The translations under genes were made by a program, and so were the position numbers. 64,000 bases of DNA from Mesotaenium endlicherianum (lineage: Eukaryota > Streptophyta > Zygnematophyceae > Zygnematales > Mesotaeniaceae). The DNA lies in assembly GCA_009602735.1 (NCBI GenBank), contig WELA01011136.1, forward strand, positions 335,911-399,910. Reading direction: 5' to 3'. The notes under the pieces were generated by a model. That model was not told the DNA's origin. It ran no database searches and was given only the letters and a program-made list of their open reading frames with translations. This document shows positions 36,561 to 47,713 of the stretch, one piece after another (position 1 is the stretch's first letter; each line of letters starts with the position of its first letter).

Positions 36561-39500
36561 TGTGGATGTGTACGTGTGTGTGTGTGGGTGTGTGGGTGTA
36601 CGTGCGAGTGGTTGTGGGGGTGGAGTGGTATCTTTTGCGTCGGACTGCAGGCCACTACTAGCGGCTACTGCCAGCCCCACACACTCACAAGGAGTTTATC
36701 TCACGTCCCCAGCTTCGGCGCCACCTGCTAATCGTCCTGCTCCACGATAGACAATTTCAGGTGTAGTGAACCCCGGCATTTTGTCCTTGTGCAGGATTGC
36801 ATGCAGCACACCCCGGGACGCACGGAGTGGGGTACCCTATCAGAGCGAATTCCTACCTGACTCACCTATTCCCAAGTTTGAGGGAGAGTTGCCTGCTGTT
36901 GAGATTGGGGCCGGACCCTCTGATTTACTCACCTCACCTCACTCACCACCTTTGTTAATTCCTGAATTGTATTCTAGAATGCCCCTAGCTCTCATCCCCG
37001 CATTGGTTGCACCACCTCCTTTCGCGCCCGTGTCCCTGCTTGATGAATGCGTGTTTGCACATATGCTAGAGCCTTCAAGAGAGAGGGTTTTGTCGGGTTT
37101 TGAAGAGTTTTCTACGATGGCTACTTCCATGCTTCTTTCTCAGACCTATATCGGGCATTCAGATGGGATTTCTATCGCCGCATTGGACTCTAAGATTGAT
37201 GCCTCGATGGCTCTGATGCGTGCTCGTAATCAGAACCTCACACGTAATTTATTTTTCGACACACTACCCTCACTACTCGGCGGAGAGGCGCTATTGTTCT
37301 ACCAGAGGTTTAGAGCTGATATCATCCAGACGGTGCCGGACGTCGTGCCTGGTGCTGTTCCTATTCCCATAGTTGAGGCCCCTCCGGCTCCGCTCGCGGA
37401 CCATCCGCGGGTGGCCGCTGCAGCTGCTGCTACTGCAGCCGCTATGGCTGCCGCCGGGCTGGACGCTGCAGCAGCGGCAGCGGTTGTCGCAGTTGCTGGG
37501 TTGGGACCGGTTGGGGGAGAGGGTGGGAGAGTTGCACTGCTTGGGGGGGCTGCAGGAGTCCCTGTCGGACCAGGACCAGTTGAGCTTGCCCTGCCGGCGT
37601 ACGCAACTCCCGTCGAACAGCTCGCGGCACATGTGGCGGATCGCCACCATCGATCCATGCAGTAGCGCCAGCAGCAGGCGGTGCTTGGCATTGTTTTGCC
37701 CTTACATGGTCCTGCTCCTGGAGTTGTTTTGGATCGCATTGACACAATCCTATAGATGTTTTGCTAGTACTTTCCTACTAACACCCGCTCCCGCCAGGAT
37801 GAGTTGAGGGACTTCGTGCCCTCCGCGCGCGAGACCCCTAACATGGCCTATGAGCGTTTCCAGCAATTGAGAGAGGATACGGGCATGTACGTGGATGTGA
37901 CCCAGGCTTGCATCAAGTTCATCAGTGCTTTCTCTGCCTCTGCTTCCTTGTTTCAAGCCCTTAACCACCAGCTTGCTCTCACCTCCATACCTCAGCGGAG
38001 TGTTCACGAGGTTTGTTGGTGGGCTGAGCAGATAGAGATGGTGCAGGCCGCGTCGCAAGCCGAGCGTAGACCTGCTAAGGGTGGAGCAGTGGGAGTACAT
38101 GCAGTGCAGGTACCTGCTACGTTGACCACTGCCGCCGTCATGGGAGCGAGACCTGCTGCCGCCCCCAAGCGCGTTGTTCCCGTGTGCGACTACTGTCGTC
38201 AGAAGGGCCACTTGGTGGAGAAGTGTTTCCTCCTTCATCCACACTTGGCGCGACAGGGTGGTCTTTCAAGTCCCAGAAGGGCACTGTGCCACCTGCCAGT
38301 CTCAGCGGTGCTCCAGCAGCTCAGGTGCCATCTTACTACGCTGCCCCACCTTCTGCATTTGCGGGTTTCTATCCTAGGGTCTCGGGATTCCTGTTTCAAC
38401 ATAGCAGCTTTGCGGGGTATCCTTCTCCCTACCCACCAGCTCCCAGTCCATTCCCATTTGCATATCAGGCTGGGGTTGCTAGCCCTAACCCTAACCCTAA
38501 CACTAACCCACACCTCAGGATTTCTTCATGCGTTAGCAGTTGGCTGCTATGCAAGCTGGCATGCACGACATGCATCGTCGCGTCAGGTCGCAGCTTGATC
38601 CTGTTACTGCTCAGTTCGTTGGTTTGCACCCCCTTTCGCCTCGTGGGCCTGGCCTCGCCTATCCTTCCTGGTTCTCCAGACCTCCTGGCGGCGCATATAA
38701 GGTGACCGGGGAGGAGGACAGTGATCAGGCTGTAGGTGTCCATGCTGTTCATAGTCGTCGCGTGGCTGCCCATAAGGTACTTGCCGCACCGGCTGTGGGT
38801 CCAGACGACGGGCAGAGAGCTGAGCAGTCTGCCCAGCTCCTGCGGTCGTTCGACTTCTTTGAGCCGGACGAGACCTTAGGACCTGCTCACGCCCGGCTGC
38901 CCGTACCAATTCGGGATTTGCTAGCTCGCTCTGCTGATGCAGGTACCTTGGTCATCCTCCCCGACGACGTTCCCGCGGCCCAGCTGCAGGCCCAGCTGGT
39001 GTGTGACAACCTGCGCGCGGCGGCGGCTTCCGTTGAACGCAATTTGCTGCTGCCCCCTTCGTATGCATAAGTGGTGGCGGACCTGCCTCAACCCCTCTAG
39101 ACCGCCGCAACCGGCGACACCGCCTCGTGCACACACAGGATCCCTCCCTACAGCGTTGGCGGTGGTGGAGGCGGACGCCGCTTCGGCAGTCCCTACCTCA
39201 GCAGACCCGGTGGTTGTGCCTTCCCCGCAAGATGATGCCCAGGTGGTTTCGAGTCCTCCCAGGGAATTACTGCAGTCGGCTGCTGAGCATTTGCCTTACA
39301 CTTTCACCTCCTGCAGTGGTCTGGTCACTTATGCCCGGCGCGCTGAGGAGTTCCTTCTTTCTTCACCGCCAAGGTCAGTAGGTTTCCCTGCTTCGAATGC
39401 TCCCGACCAGCTATTGCCTTGCCCGGCTCTTACGGCCCGGGCTCCGACCCCCGTTATTCCTCGTCCCCCACCGTTCATTCCTCCGCTTGCTTCGCAGTTA

Positions 39501-39638
39501 CGAGTTGGTGCACTGCTCCCTCCATCCTTGTTCACTGTGTCTTCCGCTGCTCTCACGCAGGCACAAGACGAGATCACGCGTGAGCTCCTCCGTCGGCGTC
39601 AGCGGGCCGTCGTCCTACCGGTGCGAGCTCCTCCCGTG

Positions 39639-40358
39639 TGAAATGAATCGACTCACCAAATAGGCGATTGACAATTAATAAAGATCTTTATATCAGCAAG
39701 TAATCTTTATGGTATTTCCGTTAACTCGTTTAAACGGCAAAGGACAATACACTAGCAGGGAATACTACTCGTCAGTCAAATGAGAGTAAACTAGCATCAA
39801 TAATGCAAATCAGTAAACTCATACATAAGCAAGGTTAGAAGACAGTGCGTATCAATGGCTTCTCGCCTTGGATTCAGATCTCTCTCAGTAAGCTGTACAA
39901 GAGAGTTGGCCTCGTTTCCGAATGCCGAACTCGAGAGCAATGCCTAGCATATGTACATGGAATGAGTTTACTGTTCAACGGTCAGTGCGATGGCACCGCC
40001 TACCCGGGAGTTAACCACGTTGGTAGGACCTCGGTTAACCAAATCCACCGCCATCTCCCATCATCCCGAATAGCCATCCATCATAGGGATGTCATCTGGC
40101 TATTCATCTAGCATATCGCACTTAGATGCATATCAAGGCAGTTCGCTGCTACCGAGTACGGAAGTCAGCTGGCTGTCAAAGAATGGGTCAGCAAGCTGAC
40201 TTATATGGACTTCAGCCTGCTGCTTCCGGCTGAGTCATTAAACTGATAATTATGTAAAGTCCAGCAGACTGACTATTAACTAAAGTTCAGCAGGCTGAAC
40301 TTAATTAACTATTATATTTAAATGAATATTATATCCACTAATATACTGATTCATTACA
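39639..40358 (-). repeat. 3' LTR of Element 2
   Basis: 720 bases, same ends as the 5' copy. It has about two of the 26-base tandem units (about 40250-40300), which accounts for nearly all of the length difference. Confidence 0.95.
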
Positions 40359-40374
40359 ATCCCTCCAACTTAAC
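40359..40374 (-). promoter_or_regulatory. Polypurine tract of Element 2
   Basis: TTAAGTTGGAGGGAT immediately before the 3' LTR on the minus strand, the plus-strand priming site. Confidence 0.8.
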
Positions 40375-40471
40375 TTGTTGTCGCCTCGACAACATTAAAC
40401 TGCAGAAATTTTAAATAAGGGAACTGAACCTGACCAGCCTCCCTTACTGACTGCCTCTTCAGCGTGTCACC

Positions 40472-42148
40472 TTAAGGGGTTGTTCCTGGGGCTTCAGGAT
40501 CAGGAGACGGAGATCTGGACCTAGATCTGGACAGCCCTCTAGGTCTGTCAGCTGGCCTTCTAAAGAACCCTGTTTGCTCTAAAGTTGGCCCTCGAGGAGA
40601 ACGGAGGATGGTGGCCTGCTCTTCAACCACTTGGGTGTTGATTCCCACATAGACAGGCATTCCAGTAGGATGCTGAAATACATTGGCTAGAGGTACATGC
40701 CCCTGAGCGGAGGGGGAGGCTGGCATACCTCTGGCCCACCCGCGTGTCCCTCTTCTGGCACCCCTGTCCTCTGGGGATTTCTGTCTGTGTCTGCTGCCCA
40801 GTACAGTCAGATCAGCTTCTTCCCCTGCTTGGGCAGGTGGGCTGGGGGAGCGAGCGCGGGGTCCAGTTGTCGCCATAACGGGGATCACATTCCACACACC
40901 TGATCGTGGTTCTTTAGGAAGTGCCACTGCCTGTCCCTGGGTATCCTGAGTACCTGCTGCTGATGCTTCTCCTCTGCCTTGTTCTTCTTCCTCATCCTCC
41001 TCATCCTCCTCCTCGGAGAGAGTAGGGGTCTCGTCCACTAAGTCGTCCTGCTCCCTAGTAGACATGGAGTAGTCTACCGACCTCCCTTTCTTAGGGCGCG
41101 CTGGAGGTTGCTTGGCCTTCAGCCTACTGATATCTATCCGGCCTGCATTCTTTGCCCATTTGACAAAGGCATGCTTTCCCTTAGAGAAGTACTCTCTTCC
41201 CCTCCTCCTATGTTCCTTGGTCTCTGCATTCATATTGCTCAGGCATCCATTCAGCCTGGGGTCCCAAGGGGCAATGTGAGGTGGTAGGATGAGATAGCCG
41301 TCTAGGCCATAGTGGAAGTCATCCGGTTGGGCTCGGTCACACTCCTGCTTCTTATTTGTGACGGTCATCCACCTCCAGTCTGTTGGCTGCTGGTAGTACT
41401 GGGGTCCGTGCTCAGCCTTCCTCAGTTTACACGGGAACCAGTGGGGAGAGAACATCTGCTGTCCTGCTTCCCTGGCCAAGTACTCCCAGCTCCTTCTCTC
41501 AACTTCATTGTAAGCTGGCAGGAGTGTGAGGTAGAATACCGTATCCTTAAAGCTATCGGGCCGCATGCTCACCATCCGGATGAGTCTCTGATCTCCCACT
41601 ATTCCCGGTATGGGGACCGGCTTGTCCTCTGAATCATCTGCGAGATACCGGGCCTGCTCTGCTGTATAGCCCACCATCTTAGCATAATCTTCGTAAAGGA
41701 CCACGCCGGTGTGTGTCTCGATGTACCTGTCCAGTGCTGTAGCTCCTTCCTTCTGTAGCAGTGTTGTCTGTTCCAGCCTGTTGATCTCCTGGGCTGCCAG
41801 CAATGCTTCCTTCAGGTTATCGAAGTTTTGGCCACCCACCACAGTATACCTGTAAGTGGCCAAGCTCTTCTGTCTGTCCGCTTCAATCTTTTTTCTTTTC
41901 TCCTCTTCTGCCGCTGCCGCTTCTTCTTGCTGTTTCTTCTGTCTCTCCTCCTCAGCCTTCCTGAGGTTTTCCGCTTCCTGATCCTTCTTCCTCTGTGCCT
42001 CTTCTGCCGCCTCTTGTTGTTTGCGGACCCTTTCTTGTTCTCTCCTGGTGAGGGACGTCGCCGCCAGCTCCTTCTGGTATTGCTCCATTGTCCTCCTGGC
42101 TTCTTCTGCCTTGCGCTTTCTGTCCTCCTTTTGTGTGGTGGGCGCCAT
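40472..42148 (-). CDS. Element 2 extra frame between pol and 3' LTR, function unknown
   Basis: 558 residues in the same sense as gag-pol, from the ATG at 42148 (an alternative ATG lies at 42157). Residues ~5-90 are a highly charged Glu/Lys/Arg/Gln coiled coil. A central part of ~240 residues looks globular (TGVVLYEDYAKMVGYTAEQA, HWFPCKLRKAEHGPQYYQQP, LILPPHIAPWDPRLNGC). Then come an acidic run (EEEDEEDEEEEQ) and a tail ending in LSRSRSRSPSPDPE. There is no signal peptide and no membrane segment, so it is not Env-like. A TACTAAC branch-point motif and TGCAG lie directly before the ATG, suggesting expression from a spliced RNA. I do not recognise the family; the layout hints at a nuclear or RNA-associated protein, which is inference only. 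Confidence 0.85.
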   Translation of the reverse strand: MAPTTQKEDRKRKAEEARRTMEQYQKELAATSLTRREQERVRKQQEAAEEAQRKKDQEAENLRKAEEERQKKQQEEAAAAEEEKRKKIEADRQKSLATYRYTVVGGQNFDNLKEALLAAQEINRLEQTTLLQKEGATALDRYIETHTGVVLYEDYAKMVGYTAEQARYLADDSEDKPVPIPGIVGDQRLIRMVSMRPDSFKDTVFYLTLLPAYNEVERRSWEYLAREAGQQMFSPHWFPCKLRKAEHGPQYYQQPTDWRWMTVTNKKQECDRAQPDDFHYGLDGYLILPPHIAPWDPRLNGCLSNMNAETKEHRRRGREYFSKGKHAFVKWAKNAGRIDISRLKAKQPPARPKKGRSVDYSMSTREQDDLVDETPTLSEEEDEEDEEEEQGRGEASAAGTQDTQGQAVALPKEPRSGVWNVIPVMATTGPRARSPSPPAQAGEEADLTVLGSRHRQKSPEDRGARRGTRGWARGMPASPSAQGHVPLANVFQHPTGMPVYVGINTQVVEEQATILRSPRGPTLEQTGFFRRPADRPRGLSRSRSRSPSPDPEAPGTTP

Positions 42149-42179
42149 CCTGCACATGTAACCAGGGCACAAGTTAGTA
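42148..42179 (-). promoter_or_regulatory. Putative splice acceptor for the extra frame of Element 2
   Basis: On the minus strand CTACTAAC (branch-point consensus, 42173-42180) is followed 24 bases later by TGCAG (AG at 42151-42150), then one base and the ATG at 42148. Subgenomic splicing is known for the third frame of some LTR elements. Confidence 0.55.
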
Positions 42180-42353
42180 GGATATGGACCTTTGTCATAG
42201 GGATTGCAGGAAGTATGTTAGTATTTAGTATAGTGGCTTCGCTGCTGTTTACCTTACAGGATGATTGCTAAAAGTTGACGTAGTTGCGATGCGCTACACA
42301 TAAACGTATGAGTGTGTTTTTATCGCTCTCGCTCACTAACTGTCATATATTTT

Positions 42354-42367
42354 CCCCTCCAACTTAA
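42354..42367 (-). promoter_or_regulatory. Second polypurine-like motif, just after pol
   Basis: TTAAGTTGGAGGGG, sharing 13 bases with the tract before the 3' LTR, about 50 bases after the pol stop and before the extra frame. Possible central polypurine tract, or the relic of an older 3' end. Confidence 0.55.
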
Positions 42368-42415
42368 ATGGAGACAGGACCGCCTGTCACCTTCCCGTGT
42401 CAACTGAAATGACAG

Positions 42416-45400
42416 TTATGGAGGGACTCCAGCGGCCCGAAGGTGGAACCGTGTCAACGCCCCTTTGGCATTGGTCAAGTGGTCCTTAAACTCCCAAGTG
42501 TCCCCAGAGGCATCGTAACCCTTCCATCGAATGAGGTATTTCATGACATATTTAGACGATCGACGGACCGAGCGAGCGTCTAAAATCTCATCGACCTCAT
42601 ATTCCTCAGGGTCGCCGTCCCGGACAGCGGGGACCGGTCCCGGTTGGACAGGGAACCGACCTGTGAACAGTGTATCACCTTTGATGTACGGTTCCAGGAA
42701 GGAGACATTAAAGACCGGGTGCCCCTTGTATTCAGCTGACATGTTCAGTTTGTAAGCATTCTGACCGACACGACGGACCACCGAATATGGACCGACCCAG
42801 ACAGGGCCAAGCTTTTTCTTGACCACACCAGGGAGGTACAGGTGCTGAGAATGCAGTTTGACTAAATCCCCCTTGGAAAATGTCAGTTCCCGACGGTGTT
42901 GATTAGCGTATTTTTGTTGGTTTTCTTGGGCCGTGTGCAAGTTTCGTTGGACTTCTGACAGGGTGTCAGCAAACTCCTGAGTTAACTGGAGGGAGACCGG
43001 GTTGTCAATCCCTTCAGGGTGAGTTAAAGATTCCCCTAGCACATCTAAAGGAGACTTAGGGACTCTACCCAGGCTGAGTTCAAAAGGAGTCTTGCCCGTT
43101 GACGCGTGCACCGCACTGTTGACCGCAAACTGAATTTGAGGCAACAGGTCATCCCAATTATCTTGTTTTTGGTTAATATATGCTCTCAGCACCTCCTGCA
43201 GAACTCGGTTAGTTCTTTCAGTCTGCCCATCAGTCTGAGGGTGGTTTGCTGTGCTGAGCAGCTGTTTGACTCCCATTAACCCCATTAAAGCTCTCCAGAA
43301 CTTAGAGGTGAATTTTGAGTCTCTGTCTGAGATGATATTAGAAGGGAGCCCATGTTGGCATACTACATGGTTGTAAAACTGTCTCGCTGTTTCGAGTGCA
43401 GTCACTTTGACAGTTGTGGGGATAAAAATGACCATTTTTGTCAGTTTATCCACGACTACCAGTATTGAATCATGCCCGTTGGCAGTTCTTGGTAGTGAGA
43501 CCACCCAGTCCATGGATATAGTTTCCCAGCGTCCCGCTGGGATGGGTAGCGGTTGCAAGAGACCTCCGGGTGGTGTGTGCCGAGACTTATTTCTCTGACA
43601 CTGGTCACAGGACTTGACATATTTCAAGACCTCCCGGGGTAACCCCTCCCAATGATAATGTTTTGCCAGTTTGCCAACAGTTTTGGCCTGCCCCAAATGT
43701 CCACCCAGGAGACTGTCATGAGCTTGACTCAGTAAGAGAGACCTTATTTCCAAGTTATTAGGAATGACCAGCTTCAGCCTGCCTGAAGTGGTTTCAGTCA
43801 CCCAGACCCCTCCCTTGAGCTTATACCCGAGTGCAGTAGCACGACACACACCAGTAGTGGGGCTGGGCTCAAATGTTGGGTCAGAAAGGTAGGCTTTCCT
43901 AAGTTGTTCAAGGAAGGACTTTTTCACCTTTAGTGAAGTGAGTGCACACAGGACTTTATCTACAGTATGCTGACTAAAGTTCCTTTCTTGCAAGTCAGGT
44001 CTTCTAGAGAGTGCATCAGCAGGATTCAACTTCCCTGGTTTGTAGTCGATCTGGACTTGGAACTGCTCCAGCATCTGGCTCCAGCGGTTCTCCCTCCTCG
44101 ACAGCTTGGACTTCTTCTGAAAGTGGGTCAGAGCTAGATGATCTGTAATCACCTTAAAAGCTTTACCATGTAAGTATGCTCTCCACTGTTTGAGTACATG
44201 AATGATAGCTAGCAGCTCTTTATCATGCACTGAGTAATTAATCTCCGCTGGATTAAATTTCATAGACTCATACAACACAGGATGCCACTCCTGCCGTACC
44301 TTACCATCCTTTGTGGTTTTGTCAGCAGGCTGCAACAAAATAGCACCCATGGCAAAATCAGAGGCATCAGTAACCACCTGCACCGGTTTGCTGGGGTCAT
44401 ACACGGCTAGCACTGGGGCAGAACAAAGGGCATCTTTAAGGGTCTGGAAGGCAGCCTGCTGCTCTTCCCCCCACACATACCCGATGTCTTTCTTAGTAAG
44501 GTCAGTCAGTTTACTGGCCTTTGTGGAATAATTCTCAATAAATCTCCTATAGTAGTTAGCCAACCCGAGGAAGGATCTAACTTCAGAGACAGACTGTGGT
44601 ACTGGCCAGTCCCTTATGGTCTGGACTTTCTTAGGATCCACACTGATGCCCTCTTTACTGACAACGTGGCCTAAGAATTCAATACTTTCCTTAAAGAAAT
44701 CACACTTGCTCATTTTAGCATACAAGTGATTTTTCCGCAGAGTGTCCAGCACTTTCTTTAAGTGTTCAGTGTGCTGAGCTTCATCTTTAGAGAAAATTAA
44801 AATATCATCCAGGAAAACTTGCACAAACTTATCCAAATAAGGTCTGAAAATGTCATTCATAGCACCCATAAAGGTAGCAGGAGCATTAGTCAGTCCAAAT
44901 GGCATCACGTTGAACTCATAGTGTCCATAACGTGTGCGGAAAGCAGTCTTGTGTTCATCCCCCTCAGCAATTCTGATTTGATGATAACCACTCTTGAGAT
45001 CTATCTTACTGAACACCTTAGCGCCAGACAGGGTATCAAGCAAGTCCTCGATTCTGGGTAAAGCATACTTGTTCTTTACTGTAATTCTGTTCAGGGCTCT
45101 GTAATCCACACACATCCGCATACTGCCATCCTTTTTCTTAACAAATAGGATAGGTGCGCCGTACGGTGATTTACTGGGAGAAATGTAACCATTTTCCTCC
45201 AGCTCTGCAATCTGTGTTTTCAACTCCTCGCTCTCCAAATAAGACAAGCCATAAGTGCGTTGCCAGGGTGGCTGGCTACCAGGTAATAGATCAATCCTAT
45301 GATCTACTTCCCTTTTAGGGGGTAGTCCTGGAGGCATGTTAAACACATCAGTGTACTGAGCAACAATTTTTGCAGCAGTAGGGTGCTCCGGAGGGCTTAC

Positions 45401-46132
45401 CTTTTTCTCAACCACTTCTTCAGGTTGAGGAGGTACCTCTCTTAGCAGCAGACAGAACATTCTGTCTTCCTTCTGGTTCCAGCTTTTGACGAACTCCATT
45501 GCATTCAGCAACTTGCATCCTTCTGGAAGCCTCTTCTTTTCCTTCATTTGCCATCCACACAGGACAAGAGGAAGAGCACTGGTGGGTGCCAAGTCAGTCT
45601 GCCCATCACTGGCTCCTCTCACTTTAACTGTACCTCTGCTCCAACACACTTCAGCTTGATGTCTATTAAGCCAGGACCTGCCTAGCACGAGATCATAAAA
45701 GCCAGTGTTGAGTACCTCAAATGTAAGCGTTTCAGTTAGAACTGCAATGCCAGAACCTAACTGGACCTCAATAGGCTTGGTTATAACTCCTCCCGGGATA
45801 CTTGAGGCATCTCCAAGGAATATTTTTCTATTCCCTTGGGTGACAGTAGGCAGCCTTAGCCGCTTAACTAAGTCCTTGTGAATAAAAGTATGTGACGCCC
45901 CTCCGTCAACAAATGCCCTCACCTTCCTACCTGCAATCATGCAATGCAGTAGGATAGGGGGGACTGTCTTTTCCTGACTTTCGCATTGTTCTCCTGACGT
46001 AGCAAAGAAATGTTGGACATCAGGTGGAACAAGAGCATCCAGAGTGTGCACTCTCTGGACGTCTATATTACTGATGGTCTCCTTTATCTGTTTGTCAGGC
46101 ATGCATAGTGAATCCAGTTCAGCAGGACCCAT
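42416..46132 (-). CDS. Element 2 pol (protease, reverse transcriptase, RNase H, integrase, chromodomain)
   Basis: 1238 residues from the first ATG; the frame extends upstream into the end of gag. Protease [19 protein letters not shown]; reverse transcriptase from [20 protein letters not shown] to [12 protein letters not shown]; RNase H with [14 protein letters not shown] and [16 protein letters not shown]; integrase with zinc-binding CDQCQRNKS, the DDE core ([31 protein letters not shown]) and the GPY/F-like [12 protein letters not shown]; a C-terminal chromodomain [27 protein letters not shown]. The chromodomain places it among chromoviruses, whose integrases use it to target chromatin. Confidence 0.96.
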   Translation of the reverse strand: MGPAELDSLCMPDKQIKETISNIDVQRVHTLDALVPPDVQHFFATSGEQCESQEKTVPPILLHCMIAGRKVRAFVDGGASHTFIHKDLVKRLRLPTVTQGNRKIFLGDASSIPGGVITKPIEVQLGSGIAVLTETLTFEVLNTGFYDLVLGRSWLNRHQAEVCWSRGTVKVRGASDGQTDLAPTSALPLVLCGWQMKEKKRLPEGCKLLNAMEFVKSWNQKEDRMFCLLLREVPPQPEEVVEKKVSPPEHPTAAKIVAQYTDVFNMPPGLPPKREVDHRIDLLPGSQPPWQRTYGLSYLESEELKTQIAELEENGYISPSKSPYGAPILFVKKKDGSMRMCVDYRALNRITVKNKYALPRIEDLLDTLSGAKVFSKIDLKSGYHQIRIAEGDEHKTAFRTRYGHYEFNVMPFGLTNAPATFMGAMNDIFRPYLDKFVQVFLDDILIFSKDEAQHTEHLKKVLDTLRKNHLYAKMSKCDFFKESIEFLGHVVSKEGISVDPKKVQTIRDWPVPQSVSEVRSFLGLANYYRRFIENYSTKASKLTDLTKKDIGYVWGEEQQAAFQTLKDALCSAPVLAVYDPSKPVQVVTDASDFAMGAILLQPADKTTKDGKVRQEWHPVLYESMKFNPAEINYSVHDKELLAIIHVLKQWRAYLHGKAFKVITDHLALTHFQKKSKLSRRENRWSQMLEQFQVQIDYKPGKLNPADALSRRPDLQERNFSQHTVDKVLCALTSLKVKKSFLEQLRKAYLSDPTFEPSPTTGVCRATALGYKLKGGVWVTETTSGRLKLVIPNNLEIRSLLLSQAHDSLLGGHLGQAKTVGKLAKHYHWEGLPREVLKYVKSCDQCQRNKSRHTPPGGLLQPLPIPAGRWETISMDWVVSLPRTANGHDSILVVVDKLTKMVIFIPTTVKVTALETARQFYNHVVCQHGLPSNIISDRDSKFTSKFWRALMGLMGVKQLLSTANHPQTDGQTERTNRVLQEVLRAYINQKQDNWDDLLPQIQFAVNSAVHASTGKTPFELSLGRVPKSPLDVLGESLTHPEGIDNPVSLQLTQEFADTLSEVQRNLHTAQENQQKYANQHRRELTFSKGDLVKLHSQHLYLPGVVKKKLGPVWVGPYSVVRRVGQNAYKLNMSAEYKGHPVFNVSFLEPYIKGDTLFTGRFPVQPGPVPAVRDGDPEEYEVDEILDARSVRRSSKYVMKYLIRWKGYDASGDTWEFKDHLTNAKGALTRFHLRAAGVPP

Positions 46133-46200
46133 AATACCTGCTACGAGGGCAGCTAGTGACGACTCACTATCTCTAGCATCCTCACAGTCAGTAGACTGGA

Positions 46201-47679
46201 TTACTGACTGTTGCTGTCTTTTAAAGGCTGGTCTTTTCTCTCGACCTTAGGCAGGTGCTTGACCGGACACTGTTCTCTGTAGTGGCCTTTCTGCTGACAA
46301 TGGTAGCAAGTAGATTTTGCTGAGGCTGGTCTCGGCTTAGTCCTACCACCACCCCTTCCATAGCCACCTCGAGAGGGACCACCTCTACCTCTAGACTGAA
46401 TAGCATTGTACTCATACTCATATTCATCACCCTGATTATCCTCAGCCTGGTCTCCTTCAACTGCATTGTAGGAACCGTGGGGCTTTTTGACAATCTTAGA
46501 CACCAAAGCGTTACTCTGGCGCTTGTGATTGAACTGCTGCTGATCCCAGGCGTCAGCATCCTGGATCAAGTCAGCCAGTTTCTCATACTTTTTCTCAGCA
46601 AAATGACCAGAGACCTCGGATTTCAAGCCATACCTGAAGTATGCTATCCTATACCGTTCTGGCAAATCAGGCTGCTTCATCATGTTCTCTTGGAACTTTT
46701 GAGCAAACTCAGCAACTGAAGTGGTCTGCTTCAGTGTCAGGGAGATCATCGCATAGATAGCTTTCTCCTGCTGGTTGATGACATCAAACTTCTCATGCAA
46801 CTTCTCGACAAACTCTACCCACGTAGGGTCACCGAGTTGCCGAGCCTTACGCTCTTCCTTCCAGTAAAGCCACCAGTCTGCGGCACTGCCTTTCAGTAGC
46901 GCACCGGTGTGCCTGACCTTCTCGTAATCTTGCAGTTCTGGGTAGTTCTCCAGCCACTGCTCAACATCCGCGAGAAACTTGATCAGGTAATATTTTCTGT
47001 TTCCCTCAGGATCATAGTCCTGGGGAGGTTTCGGCTTGGGCTTACTAGGCCCTCGGCCACCACCACTAGTGGTGTGAGACCCCAGTTGGTCTCTGTCCCG
47101 GAGTAGGGACATTATGATTCTTTTGTCCTCCTGCTGGGACTGATACATGGTCGCCATTTGCGACTGCATCTGAACGAACAATGCTCCCAAGTCTACATTT
47201 TGGGGTGGTAGATTAGCAAATGCAGCAGCAGCATTGGCATCTACTCGCTGAGTAGTGTCCTCAACAATCCCTCTTGCTCCTGCAGCAGCAATTCCTGCCG
47301 CATTCAGCCGGTCACGTATTTGACCTAGGGGTACATTGAGTTGTACGGCAGGAGGTGGGTTCAGAACATTGGCCCTTGATGCCATAAGTTCTTCAACAGT
47401 GCGCTCGTCAGCTGGCTGTCCTTCCCTCCTTTGTATATCTTCAGCGGCCTTTGCTACTTGTTCAGCTTCTAGTCTGGCTATCTCCTCCTCAGCTTGCTGA
47501 GCTGCGACTGAGGCAATAGCAGCTGCCTCATCTGCAGCCTCCCTAGCTGCAGTATCCGCTACTGCTTCCGAATAGGTACGGTTTCCCGCTACATGGCTTT
47601 CCGCCTGGTTTTCGACATTCTCGTTATCCTGGTTCTCCATGTCTCGGGAGTTGCTAGTTTGAGACCTTGTCCTTACCAT
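46201..47679 (-). CDS. Element 2 gag
   Basis: 492 residues. An Ala/Glu-rich N-terminal part ([18 protein letters not shown]) of probable helix or coiled coil is followed by the retrotransposon gag domain ([47 protein letters not shown]), an RG-rich stretch ([17 protein letters not shown]) and one CCHC zinc knuckle [14 protein letters not shown]. Forms the particle that packages the element RNA. The pol frame overlaps the gag end in the -1 frame, consistent with the frameshifting known for Ty3/gypsy elements. Confidence 0.93.
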   Translation of the reverse strand: MVRTRSQTSNSRDMENQDNENVENQAESHVAGNRTYSEAVADTAAREAADEAAAIASVAAQQAEEEIARLEAEQVAKAAEDIQRREGQPADERTVEELMASRANVLNPPPAVQLNVPLGQIRDRLNAAGIAAAGARGIVEDTTQRVDANAAAAFANLPPQNVDLGALFVQMQSQMATMYQSQQEDKRIIMSLLRDRDQLGSHTTSGGGRGPSKPKPKPPQDYDPEGNRKYYLIKFLADVEQWLENYPELQDYEKVRHTGALLKGSAADWWLYWKEERKARQLGDPTWVEFVEKLHEKFDVINQQEKAIYAMISLTLKQTTSVAEFAQKFQENMMKQPDLPERYRIAYFRYGLKSEVSGHFAEKKYEKLADLIQDADAWDQQQFNHKRQSNALVSKIVKKPHGSYNAVEGDQAEDNQGDEYEYEYNAIQSRGRGGPSRGGYGRGGGRTKPRPASAKSTCYHCQQKGHYREQCPVKHLPKVERKDQPLKDSNSQ

Positions 47680-47698
47680 ACAAAGAAGACTGTGATAA

Positions 47699-47712
47699 CT
47701 GCTCCGATACCA
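47699..47712 (-). promoter_or_regulatory. Primer-binding site of Element 2
   Basis: TGGTATCGGAGCAG, one base inside the 5' LTR. It resembles the plant initiator-Met-tRNA site TGGTATCAGAGC, the usual primer of plant gypsy elements. Confidence 0.85.
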
Positions 47713-47713
47713 C

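Noticed and set aside
38482-38511. Telomere-like CCCTAA repeats
   Set aside because: Only three to four units, inside the coding-like region of Element 1; too short for an interstitial telomere and probably chance or local slippage.
40472-42148. Third frame of Element 2 as an envelope protein
   Set aside because: No signal peptide, no membrane segment, no glycoprotein-like cysteine pattern; charged coiled coil and SR tail instead.
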